27,852 nt of DNA from RGIG1828 sp045592485 (GTDB lineage Bacteria > Bacillota > Clostridia > UMGS1810). A program made the position numbers and the translations under genes. This document shows, one piece after another, positions 8,486 to 17,660 of the stretch. The stretch is taken from positions 1 to 27,852 of the forward strand of contig JAZNUS010000075.1 in the NCBI GenBank assembly GCA_045592485.1. Reading direction: 5' to 3'. The first letter of the stretch is position 1, and every line of letters starts with the position of its first letter. A model generated the notes under the pieces. It did no database searches, had not been told where the DNA came from, and saw only the letters and a program-made list of their open reading frames with translations.

Positions 8486-9664
8486 TTATTTTTTGTCAAA
8501 AAAATCTTTCATTTTATCGGCAAAGGATTTACGCTGTTTATAATTTGTTTCACCGCTTATTTCACCGAGCTTTGAAATAAGCTCTTTTTGCTGAGAAGAA
8601 AGATTTTTCGGAACCTCTACAGTGAACTTGAGGTTCATATCTCCTCTGACACCGCTTCTCACATGAGGAATACCCTTCCCTCTGAGACGCACAACAGTTT
8701 CGGGCTGTGTGCCCTCGGGAACTGTGTAGGTCATTTTGCCAAGCTCATACTTTTTGTCGGGATCGAGAACGGGAATTTCTATCTCTGCGCCGAGAGCTGC
8801 CTGAACAAAAGTAATGGGCACTTCAAGGTTCACATCATAGCCCGAACGAGAGAACACGGCATGTTTTTTGATTGAAACCGTAACAAGAAGATCTCCGGCG
8901 GGGCCTCCCTTTGAGCCTGCATTGCCAAGACCGCGATAACTCACCGTTTCACCGGAATTGATTCCTGCAGGAATGTCCACCTCTATGCTCTTTGCTCTTT
9001 TAACCTTGCCCTTGCCGTGGCATTTGGTGCACGGATTTTTGATGATTGTGCCTTCACCGCGGCACTGACCGCAGACCTGGGTATTCATCATCTGACCAAA
9101 CATAGTGTTCTGAACATGCTTAATCTGACCTGTTCCCTTACAATAAGGACAGGTCTGTTTGTCGGAAGCGGATTTCGCTCCGCTTCCGTGACATTCTTCG
9201 CAATCCTCAACAACATAGATTTTAAGCTGCTTTTTTACACCGAATGCTGCTTCTTCAAAGGAAAGAAGAACGCTTTCTTCAATGTCGGAGCCTCTTCTCG
9301 GACCGTTACGGCGTCTTTGGGAAGAACCGAATCCCCCACCGAACATGGAGCCGAAAATGTCGCCAAGGTCATCGAAGCCCATTCCTCCGAAACCGCCAAA
9401 GCCGCCTGCACCGCCGGCACCACCGCCATAGTTGGGGTCAACGCCGGCAAAACCGAATTGGTCATATCGTGCTTTTTTGTCGGAATCACTTAAAACCTCA
9501 TAGGCTTCGCCGATTTCCTTGAATTTTGCTTCAGCATCTTTATCGCCCGGATTAACATCAGGGTGATACTTCTTTGCAAGCTTTCGGTATGCTCTTTTTA
9601 TCTCGTCATCGGAAGCACCCTTCTGCACTCCGAGGACTTCGTAGTAGTCTCTTTTATCTGCCAT
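8486..9664 (-). CDS. dnaJ: Chaperone protein DnaJ
   Basis: DnaJ (Hsp40) delivers unfolded proteins to DnaK and stimulates its ATPase in the cytoplasm. The 392-residue protein has the full type I layout: J domain (1-70) with HPD at 34-36, a Gly/Phe-rich linker (about 78-115), a zinc-binding region with four CxxCxGxG repeats (cysteine pairs at 155/158, 172/175, 198/201 and 212/215), and the C-terminal substrate-binding domains. AAGGTGG lies close upstream of ATG 9664. It is the last gene of the CIRCE-controlled operon, 28 nt after dnaK. Confidence 0.98.
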   Translation of the reverse strand: MADKRDYYEVLGVQKGASDDEIKRAYRKLAKKYHPDVNPGDKDAEAKFKEIGEAYEVLSDSDKKARYDQFGFAGVDPNYGGGAGGAGGFGGFGGMGFDDLGDIFGSMFGGGFGSSQRRRNGPRRGSDIEESVLLSFEEAAFGVKKQLKIYVVEDCEECHGSGAKSASDKQTCPYCKGTGQIKHVQNTMFGQMMNTQVCGQCRGEGTIIKNPCTKCHGKGKVKRAKSIEVDIPAGINSGETVSYRGLGNAGSKGGPAGDLLVTVSIKKHAVFSRSGYDVNLEVPITFVQAALGAEIEIPVLDPDKKYELGKMTYTVPEGTQPETVVRLRGKGIPHVRSGVRGDMNLKFTVEVPKNLSSQQKELISKLGEISGETNYKQRKSFADKMKDFFDKK

Positions 9665-9692
9665 ATTTCCACCTTATAAATGACAAAATTTA

Positions 9693-11528
<1,836 letters not shown>

Positions 11529-11554
11529 TTTTTATTCCTCCAATAAATAAATTT

Positions 11555-12133
11555 TTAGTTTGCCACTTTAACCATACTGTATCTGATAACCTTATCGCGG
11601 TAGGTGTAACCCTTTTGAAATTCTTCCACGATAGTGTTGTCAGCTGCATTTTCGTCTTCCACATGCATAACCGCATTGTGAAATTCGGGATTGAATTCTT
11701 CACCGAGAGCTTCGATTGCTTTGACACCAAGCTTGGTGAAAATTTCATTTGTCTGAGTGTAAATCATTTCAAAGCCTTTGTAAAATTCGGAAGACTTGTC
11801 GTCTTCGGAAAATGCCGCAAGTGCTCTTTCAAAATTGTCGAGAACGGGAAGAAGCTGTTCTACCGTTCCTGCAACGCTGTCGGTGTAGATTGCTTCTTTT
11901 TCTTTGACAGTGCGTTTTTTAAAGTTATCGTACTCTGCCAGAAGTCTTAAATACTTGTCGTTTAATTCTTCAAGCTCCTTGTTTTCTTTTGCATCTTCAC
12001 ATTTTTCTTCAGATGCTTTTTCATCACATTCAGCACATGTTTCGCAAGGCTCGTTTTCCTCCGTCACTTCTGTTTCGGGAGTCTGTGAATCTTTAATATC
12101 TTCATCAGCTGATTTTTTTGGATTCTTAATCAA
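11555..12133 (-). CDS. grpE: Nucleotide exchange factor GrpE
   Basis: GrpE releases ADP from DnaK. The 192-residue protein has an acidic, disordered N terminus (about 1-55) with several cysteines in an unusual cluster (CETCAECDEKASEEKCE), a long helical region (LNDKYLRLLAEYDNFKKRT, about 58-77 onward) and the C-terminal beta domain ending YRDKVIRYSMVKVAN. The start appears to be TTG at 12133, with GGAAGG about six nt upstream. A nearby ATG (12138) is out of frame and meets a stop at once. Downstream of hrcA, it is preceded by a 97-nt gap containing a stem-loop and a perfect palindrome. Confidence 0.95.
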   Translation of the reverse strand: MIKNPKKSADEDIKDSQTPETEVTEENEPCETCAECDEKASEEKCEDAKENKELEELNDKYLRLLAEYDNFKKRTVKEKEAIYTDSVAGTVEQLLPVLDNFERALAAFSEDDKSSEFYKGFEMIYTQTNEIFTKLGVKAIEALGEEFNPEFHNAVMHVEDENAADNTIVEEFQKGYTYRDKVIRYSMVKVAN

Positions 12134-12152
12134 AGCATTCCTTCCTTTCTTT

Positions 12153-12164
12153 GTGCAGCTGCAC
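12153..12164. repeat. Perfect 12-nt palindrome upstream of grpE
   Basis: GTGCAGCTGCAC is identical to its reverse complement. It lies 20 nt upstream of the grpE start codon and just ahead of the Shine-Dalgarno site. It could be a dyad protein-binding site or a short hairpin near the ribosome binding site; no known operator is recognised. Confidence 0.5.
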
Positions 12165-12169
12165 CGAAG

Positions 12170-12224
12170 CTTTAGTGTCAGCTATTGTTTTTATCATCCA
12201 TAGCCTTAACAACCAACACTAAAG
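12170..12224 (-). promoter_or_regulatory. Stem-loop between hrcA and grpE (candidate mRNA processing/stability element)
   Basis: On the minus strand CTTTAGTGT (12216-12224 side) pairs with ACACTAAAG (12170-12178 side), nine perfect pairs. A nested GCTAT/ATAGC stem lies inside. No T-run follows, so it does not look like an intrinsic terminator. In Bacillus subtilis the dnaK operon transcript is cleaved between hrcA and grpE near a stem-loop; an equivalent role here is inferred from position only. Confidence 0.5.
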
Positions 12225-12230
12225 ACGCCT

Positions 12231-13265
12231 TTATTGTTGGTCGTCAAGGCTAACTTCATTTATACATGCAGTAAGATAATCGAGAGTTGTAATAACCTTG
12301 GCATAGTCCATACGGGTTGGTCCGACAATTGCAAGCTTGCCCTTAACACTGCCGCCAAGGGAATAGTTGGAAACAACAAGACTGATGTCCTTATCCTTCA
12401 AAACAGGATTTTCGTTGCCGATGATAACAGAGGTTGAATCACCTGTTTCCGAGAGAAGTGACTTTATGGTGCTGCTGTTATCCTGCCTGAGAAAATTGAG
12501 AAAATCCTTGGTTCTGTCAATATCGTTGAATTCGGGGTGCTTGAAGATGTTTGTTGTGCCGCGCATTACCACATCAACATTTTCACCTTCATTTGAAATA
12601 TCCTGCAAAAATTCAAACACCGAATCAATCAGTGTGTCGTCAACAGGAATGAGTTTTTTTTCGTTTTCAAGCACATCGGCGCTTAGCTCTCCCATATCAC
12701 AGCCTGAAAAACGGTAGCTGAGATAGTTTGACAGTTTTTCAAAAACCGATGGTTCATAGACCTTTGCAGTTCGGATTGTTCTGTTTTTAACACTGCCCGA
12801 ATCCATTACTGCAACAACAACGAAGCTCCTGTCGTCAACGGGAATAAGCTTTATGTTTTTAAGGGTTATCCCTACAGAGGACGGCGTTGTGTAGATGGCA
12901 GTGTAGTCGGTGAGAACCGACATAATGTCCGAAATGCTGTCGATGACACGGCGAAGCTCTATATAGCGTTTTCTGAGAGCGGTGGTTATCTGATTAATTT
13001 CATTTACACTCAGGCTATATTCTTTCATGAGCTGGTCAACATATACCCTATAGCCAAGATATGACGGTACACGCCCAGCCGAGGTGTGAGGTTTTTCAAG
13101 ATAGCCTGCCTCTTCGAGAGATGCCATTTCGTTGCGGATTGTTGCAGAGCTGACACCAAGGTCGTGATTTTTCAGAATGTGAGAAGAGCCTATGGGTTCT
13201 GCCGAGGCTATGTAATCATCGATGATAGCCTGAAGAATTTTCTTTTTTCTTTCACTAAGCTCCAT
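12231..13265 (-). CDS. hrcA: Heat-inducible transcription repressor HrcA
   Basis: HrcA represses class I heat-shock genes by binding CIRCE and depends on GroEL for activity. From ATG 13265 the protein has 344 residues, the usual family length. It starts MELSERKKKILQAIIDDYI, followed by a winged-helix domain with the family block EPIGS and VSSATIRNEMASLEEAGYL, then a GAF-like/dimerisation region and the C-terminal SVIIGNENP and GPTRMDYAKVI motifs. AAGGAAG seven nt upstream supports this start; a more upstream ATG (13298) abuts CIRCE and lacks a site. A perfect CIRCE overlaps the likely transcription start, so the gene should be autoregulated. Confidence 0.98.
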   Translation of the reverse strand: MELSERKKKILQAIIDDYIASAEPIGSSHILKNHDLGVSSATIRNEMASLEEAGYLEKPHTSAGRVPSYLGYRVYVDQLMKEYSLSVNEINQITTALRKRYIELRRVIDSISDIMSVLTDYTAIYTTPSSVGITLKNIKLIPVDDRSFVVVAVMDSGSVKNRTIRTAKVYEPSVFEKLSNYLSYRFSGCDMGELSADVLENEKKLIPVDDTLIDSVFEFLQDISNEGENVDVVMRGTTNIFKHPEFNDIDRTKDFLNFLRQDNSSTIKSLLSETGDSTSVIIGNENPVLKDKDISLVVSNYSLGGSVKGKLAIVGPTRMDYAKVITTLDYLTACINEVSLDDQQ

Positions 13266-13298
13266 AATCTCACTTCCTTTTCGGTTCATTAAACACAT

Positions 13299-13325
13299 TT
13301 AGCACTCAGACACCCCGAGTGCTAA
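13299..13325 (-). promoter_or_regulatory. CIRCE operator (HrcA binding site)
   Basis: TTAGCACTC (13299-13307), a 9-nt spacer and GAGTGCTAA (13317-13325) match the CIRCE consensus without mismatch. It lies just downstream of the -10 box and overlaps the expected transcription start, 34 nt before the hrcA ATG. Confidence 0.98.
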
Positions 13326-13329
13326 ATAT

Positions 13330-13358
13330 AAGATACCATCTTTTTACATATTTGTCAA
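13330..13358 (-). promoter_or_regulatory. SigA-type promoter of the hrcA operon
   Basis: On the minus strand TTGACA (13353-13358) and TATCTT (13330-13335) are separated by 17 nt. CIRCE follows at once, which is the standard arrangement for HrcA repression. Confidence 0.9.
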
Positions 13359-13390
13359 TAGAAATGTTTAAAATTATTCAAAATCCACAA

Positions 13391-14500
13391 TTACACAAAA
13401 TCACAAAGCACATAGTTTGATACATAGAGGGCTTTATCTGCTAAAACATATCTGTCTCCATAATCTTTTAAAAGTCCGTTTTGAGTATGTTTGGCAATAG
13501 CCTCAGGAAAAGCCTCGCTGCATTCAATGGAAAATTTATCTCTGAAATCGGCCTTTGATACACCAAGAGATGTGAGCCTCAACCCCATAAACATATACTC
13601 ACTCATCGCCTCTTCTTTTGTAAGAACAAAATCTTCATCATTGCCAAAGTCTGTCATATAGTCGGTAAGGTTTCCGGAGTGAGTGTATCTGCGGTTGTTC
13701 ACTCTTGATGATGCGGCAGCACCGAGACCGATATAATCACCGCCCTGCCAGTATTTAAGATTGTGCCTCGACTCCCTGCCCTTTTTGCAAAAGTTTGACA
13801 GTTCATACTGATTATAGCCGCTGTTTTTTAATTCATTGCATATTTCCTCATACATATCGGCATATTCATCATCGGAGACCTCTGAAATTTCACCCTTTTT
13901 CAGCATTACAGAAAAAGGTGTCCCCTCTTCTATTTTCAAGCCGTAAGCAGAAATGTGTTCGGGGTTTATTTTGAGCACTTCAGATATGGATGTGCTCAAA
14001 TCCTTATGGGTTTGCCCCGGTACACCATACATAAGATCCAGACTCAGATTTGAAAAACCGGCGTTTCTGATGGTCTCAGCACTTCTTTTTATATCGTCTG
14101 ATGAATGAAGTCTGCCAAGGGTTGCGAGAACACTGTCGGAAAAGCTCTGAGCACCAAGGCTTACTCTGTTGAAGCCCATACTGAAAAGATTCTTCATTTT
14201 TTCATCTGTTACGGTACACGGATTTGCTTCAATAGTAATTTCAGCATCGGGACTGACTGAGAAATTTGTCCTCAGCGAAGAAAGAATTGCTTCAATATGC
14301 TTTTCATCAGGAAAGGTGGGAGTTCCGCCGCCAAAGTATATTGTGTCTGCAGATATTTTTTCATTTTTAAAAAGACTTGCTTCCCGGCATACCCTATTCG
14401 CATATTCCTCATGGGTCACAAGAGAATCGGGATATGAGCAAAAGTCACAGTAATTGCATTTTCTCATGCAAAACGGAATGTGTATATAAATTCCATTCAT
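13391..14500 (-). CDS. hemW: Radical SAM protein HemW (oxygen-independent coproporphyrinogen oxidase-like)
   Basis: The 369-residue protein begins YIHIPFC and has the radical SAM cluster motif CMRKCNYC (C11, C15, C18), the GGGTP SAM-binding motif (TIYFGGGTPT), the EANP strand and RVSLGAQSF. The residue two after C18 is F, as in HemW, not C as in true HemN. HemW proteins bind or transfer heme and are not oxidases, so older HemN labels would mislead. I chose ATG 14500, preceded by GGTGA; a GTG at 14509 overlaps that site. It is the last gene of the rimP operon, 27 nt after ribF. In many Firmicutes it likewise precedes hrcA. Confidence 0.93.
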   Translation of the reverse strand: MNGIYIHIPFCMRKCNYCDFCSYPDSLVTHEEYANRVCREASLFKNEKISADTIYFGGGTPTFPDEKHIEAILSSLRTNFSVSPDAEITIEANPCTVTDEKMKNLFSMGFNRVSLGAQSFSDSVLATLGRLHSSDDIKRSAETIRNAGFSNLSLDLMYGVPGQTHKDLSTSISEVLKINPEHISAYGLKIEEGTPFSVMLKKGEISEVSDDEYADMYEEICNELKNSGYNQYELSNFCKKGRESRHNLKYWQGGDYIGLGAAASSRVNNRRYTHSGNLTDYMTDFGNDEDFVLTKEEAMSEYMFMGLRLTSLGVSKADFRDKFSIECSEAFPEAIAKHTQNGLLKDYGDRYVLADKALYVSNYVLCDFV

Positions 14501-14527
14501 AAAAATCACCGCATTCTGTTTGGAAAA

Positions 14528-15430
14528 TCATTTGATTTGGGTGGCAAAAACCTGTTTTGCCCTCTCTCTGTCTTTATTTATCTGTGCAATAAGTCCGTTA
14601 ATATCTGAAAACTTTTTTTCATCTCTGATTTTTTCAAGAAAGCTTACTTTGATTTCTTTATTATATATGTCACCATTAAAGCCGATGATGTGAGTTTCAA
14701 CGGTAATGTTGTTTTCGTGGTTTACAGTTGGATTTGTGCCAATGTTCGTGACAGATGGGTACACTTCACCCTGAACAAGGGTGCTTGTGGCATAAACTCC
14801 CGATGAGGGAAGAATCCTCCCCTTTTCAGGAATAAGATTTGCTGTTGGAAATCCAAAATCTGTTCCGAGGTGTTTGCCATGAGACACAATTCCGCTTATT
14901 TCATAGCTTTCGCCAAGATATTTTGAAATCTCTGAAACCCTTCCTGATGAAATCAGTTCTTTTATCCGTGTACTGCTCACAGCATGCACGCTTCCGTCTG
15001 ATTCTGTAACTGTTATTTCATCTATGACACTGCACCCGGCGCCGTATTTATTGCAAATGCGAACAAGGTCATGGCAACTGCAGGACCTGTTTTTTGAAAA
15101 ACGAAAATTGTAGCCCACAACTGCATGAGCACAGCCAAGGTCTTCAATCAGGATTTTTTTGACAAAATCCTCGCCGGAGAGACTCCGGAAATCTTCTGTC
15201 AGTTCGTAGCGCACACTTTTTTCAATCCCAAGCTCCGAGGCTCTCTTTTGAGTTTCGGAAGGATTCATTATATATGACAAAGGCGTACCGATAAAGAGAA
15301 TTATCGGAACACCGCCTGTTTGTCTTGCTTTATCTGCTGCCATCTTAAGAAGCTTTTGGTGACCTATGTGCAAGCCGTCAAACTTTCCTATGGCAACAAC
15401 ATTTTTATTTTTATGGTTAATTTCAGTCAT
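14528..15430 (-). CDS. ribF: Bifunctional riboflavin kinase/FAD synthetase RibF
   Basis: RibF phosphorylates riboflavin to FMN and adenylates it to FAD. The 300-residue protein has the N-terminal nucleotidyltransferase domain with KFDGLHIGHQKLL (HIGH at 21-24) and SSTRIKELISSGRV, followed by the C-terminal riboflavin kinase domain with GFPTANL and GVYATSTLV, then TVETHI. Length is normal. The start ATG 15430 is preceded by CGGTGAT. It lies 14 nt after truB, the standard arrangement in Firmicutes. Confidence 0.96.
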   Translation of the reverse strand: MTEINHKNKNVVAIGKFDGLHIGHQKLLKMAADKARQTGGVPIILFIGTPLSYIMNPSETQKRASELGIEKSVRYELTEDFRSLSGEDFVKKILIEDLGCAHAVVGYNFRFSKNRSCSCHDLVRICNKYGAGCSVIDEITVTESDGSVHAVSSTRIKELISSGRVSEISKYLGESYEISGIVSHGKHLGTDFGFPTANLIPEKGRILPSSGVYATSTLVQGEVYPSVTNIGTNPTVNHENNITVETHIIGFNGDIYNKEIKVSFLEKIRDEKKFSDINGLIAQINKDRERAKQVFATQIK

Positions 15431-15444
15431 ACAATCACCGATTT

Positions 15445-16338
15445 TCAGAAAAAAGCTTTTGTAAGCTTTATTGGATTCCTGTTTTTTTCTTCTGAATCAA
15501 AAACCGTTGCTATGCAAAAAAATGCATTGTCTTTATCATAAACCCTGTAAATTCCGGCATCTGCTTTCACATAGCCCACTGCACCGTTGGTAAGTCTTTT
15601 CTTAACTTCATCACCAACAGTCAAGGCAGGATAGTCTGAAAAAACAGAATCTATGGGCATAAGAGAATTTCTTAAGGCTTCCTCGTCTGCTTCTTTAAGC
15701 TGGTCAAGAGTGTGAGATGCTCTCAGTCCAAAAATTGAGGCTTTTGTTCGTCTTAGCTCTTTCATGGCACCGCCGCACCCGAGAGAGCGACCGATATCGT
15801 GGCATAGGGTTCTTATGTAGGTGCCTTTTGAACAGCTCACCCGCATTGTAAACTCGGTGCCGTTAAAGTCTGAAATTTCAAGGTCATATATTTTTATGGC
15901 ACGGGGTTTTCGTTCAACCTCAATCCCCTTGCGTGCAAGGTCGCACAGCTTTTGTCCGCCCACCTTGAGAGCGGAATACATTGGCGGAATCTGCATGATT
16001 TCGCCTTTGAACTTTTTGCACGCCTCACAAAGCTCGTCAAAGGTTACCGAAACATCAGAGTGCCTAAGAACCTCACCAGTCATATCCTGAGTGTCGGTCT
16101 CAACTCCAAGACATACCCTTGCCACATATTCCTTGTCGGAAAATGTGAGCATATCGCAAACCTTTGTGGCTTTTCCGATGCACACCGGAAGAACTCCTGT
16201 TGCGTCAGGGTCAAGAGTTCCCGTGTGCCCCACTTTTCGGGTTCCGTATATTTTACGAACCACATTTACAACATCGTGAGATGTGTAGCCTTTATCTTTG
16301 TCTATTACAACTATTCCGTTTATATTATCCAAAATCAC
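15445..16338 (-). CDS. truB: tRNA pseudouridine(55) synthase TruB
   Basis: TruB makes pseudouridine 55 in the T-loop of tRNAs. The 297-residue protein has GIVVIDKDKGYTSHDVV at the N terminus and VGHTGTLDPDATGVLP, in which D43 is the catalytic aspartate. It also has the SKGTYIRTLCHDIG block and a short PUA-like C-terminal region. The start appears to be GTG 16338, overlapping the nrnA stop as GTGA; its Shine-Dalgarno site is weak, which suggests coupling. A TTG six bases downstream is the alternative. Confidence 0.95.
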   Translation of the reverse strand: MILDNINGIVVIDKDKGYTSHDVVNVVRKIYGTRKVGHTGTLDPDATGVLPVCIGKATKVCDMLTFSDKEYVARVCLGVETDTQDMTGEVLRHSDVSVTFDELCEACKKFKGEIMQIPPMYSALKVGGQKLCDLARKGIEVERKPRAIKIYDLEISDFNGTEFTMRVSCSKGTYIRTLCHDIGRSLGCGGAMKELRRTKASIFGLRASHTLDQLKEADEEALRNSLMPIDSVFSDYPALTVGDEVKKRLTNGAVGYVKADAGIYRVYDKDNAFFCIATVFDSEEKNRNPIKLTKAFF

Positions 16339-17285
16339 ACCAACTTTTCAAATTCGTCCAAAAGCTTTTTCTTGGCTGATTCAAGGTCTTCATAAAAAGT
16401 CAAGCCTGCCGCACGGACATGGCCGCCGCCTCCAAACTTTTGTGCGACCTTTGATACATCAACATATCTGTTGGAGCGAAGGCTGACACGGATTTCGCCG
16501 TTGTCTGCAACCTTGAACATTATTCCCACTTCAACCCCTTCGGCAGAGCGTGTAAGACCAATCCATGCATCTGCCTGACTCATTTCCGCTCCTGACTTTT
16601 CAAGAGCTTCGGAGTCTACATAGGTTGTGCAGACCTTACCGCCGAAATGATATTCAAGGCGTTTTGTAACAAATTTCAAAAGCTCCATTTCTGCCATTGT
16701 GTGAGTGGCAAAAAGCTTTTTCATTATATCATCCGATTCAACACCGTATGTATAAAGCTCAGATATGATTCCGTGAGTTTTTGATGTTGTGTTGGAATAC
16801 TGAAAGCCTCCGGTGTCGTCGGCAATCGAAACAAAAAGCTTTTCGGCAATTTCCCTGTTTAGCTTTGTACCCATAGCCGTTATAACACCAAAAACAATTT
16901 CACCAGCAGCCGCCGCCTTTGGGTCTATACAGTTCAAATCGGCATAGCCGTCGTTGGTGCCGTGGTGGTCGATGCAGAGAGTTGTTTTGGCCATGCAAAA
17001 AAACTCATCATAGAGCTCAAGCATCATCTGAGGATCTGCCACATCCACCGCAATAACATTGTCCGGAGGAAAATCGCCTTCCTCAAAGGATTTGTCCCAC
17101 ATAAACTCAAGTCTGCCGGGGACAGGTGACGGAAGGACAATTTTAGCATTTTTTCCAAGCTGTCTTAAAGAAAGAAGAAGCGCCGACGACGAACCTAAGC
17201 AGTCGCCGTCGGGTCGTCTGTGAGGAATAATCACAAAATTATCGTTTTCTTTAAGATAGCCGGCAATTTCTGTAGCGGTATTCAT
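16335..17285 (-). CDS. nrnA: DHH family phosphoesterase NrnA-like (oligoribonuclease / pAp phosphatase)
   Basis: NrnA-type enzymes degrade nano-RNA and dephosphorylate pAp, and some hydrolyse linear or cyclic dinucleotides. The 316-residue protein has the DHH domain motifs HRRPDGDCLGSS (H22, D26, D28), VDVADP (D81), CIDHHGTN (D106-H107-H108) and ADDTGGF, then a DHHA1 domain ending in FGGGGHVRAAG. All metal ligands appear present. ATG 17285 with CGGTGA upstream is preferred over a TTG at 17300. Placement between rbfA and truB is standard in Firmicutes. A link with cyclic di-GMP turnover (pGpG removal) is possible but not shown. Confidence 0.92.
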   Translation of the reverse strand: MNTATEIAGYLKENDNFVIIPHRRPDGDCLGSSSALLLSLRQLGKNAKIVLPSPVPGRLEFMWDKSFEEGDFPPDNVIAVDVADPQMMLELYDEFFCMAKTTLCIDHHGTNDGYADLNCIDPKAAAAGEIVFGVITAMGTKLNREIAEKLFVSIADDTGGFQYSNTTSKTHGIISELYTYGVESDDIMKKLFATHTMAEMELLKFVTKRLEYHFGGKVCTTYVDSEALEKSGAEMSQADAWIGLTRSAEGVEVGIMFKVADNGEIRVSLRSNRYVDVSKVAQKFGGGGHVRAAGLTFYEDLESAKKKLLDEFEKLV

Positions 17286-17296
17286 AGTAATCACCG

Positions 17297-17641
17297 TCAA
17301 CCTTCATTGATTTTTTTTATTAAATCGTTGATATGTGCGCCATAGTCTATTGAAGTGTCAAGAACAAAGGAAGGCTCAGGAACAGCACGAAGATTAAGCC
17401 TTGAACCGATTTCGCGCTTGATAAAGCCCTTTGCACTCTTTAAGGCAAGCATTGAGCCGTCTTTTTCCTCCTGAGTGCCCATAACACTGACATATACCTT
17501 TGCATATTTCAGGTCTTTTGTTATTTCAACTGCAATGACACTTACAAATGGCGAAAGTCTCGGATCCTTGATTTCACGGAAAATGGATGCAAGCTCACGC
17601 TTAAATTCTTCCTTGATTCTTTCCATTCTGTTGTTTGCCAT
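17297..17641 (-). CDS. rbfA: 30S ribosome-binding factor RbfA
   Basis: RbfA helps 30S subunit maturation, including processing of the 5' end of 16S rRNA. The 114-residue protein has the family start RMERIKEEFKRELASIFR, the segment IKDPRLSPFVSVIAVEIT and KYAKVYVSVMG, a single KH-like domain. ATG 17641 is preceded by GGCGGTGAT. It follows infB by 19 nt. Confidence 0.96.
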   Translation of the reverse strand: MANNRMERIKEEFKRELASIFREIKDPRLSPFVSVIAVEITKDLKYAKVYVSVMGTQEEKDGSMLALKSAKGFIKREIGSRLNLRAVPEPSFVLDTSIDYGAHINDLIKKINEG

Positions 17642-17660
17642 TTGTTATCACCGCCTGATT

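Noticed and set aside
9017..9493. 158-codon plus-strand frame opposite dnaJ
   Set aside because: It lies fully antisense to the zinc-binding and Gly/Phe regions of DnaJ, whose composition keeps the opposite frame open.
13265..13298. Upstream ATG (13298) as the hrcA start
   Set aside because: It abuts CIRCE and lacks a ribosome site, whereas ATG 13265 has AAGGAAG and gives the normal HrcA length.
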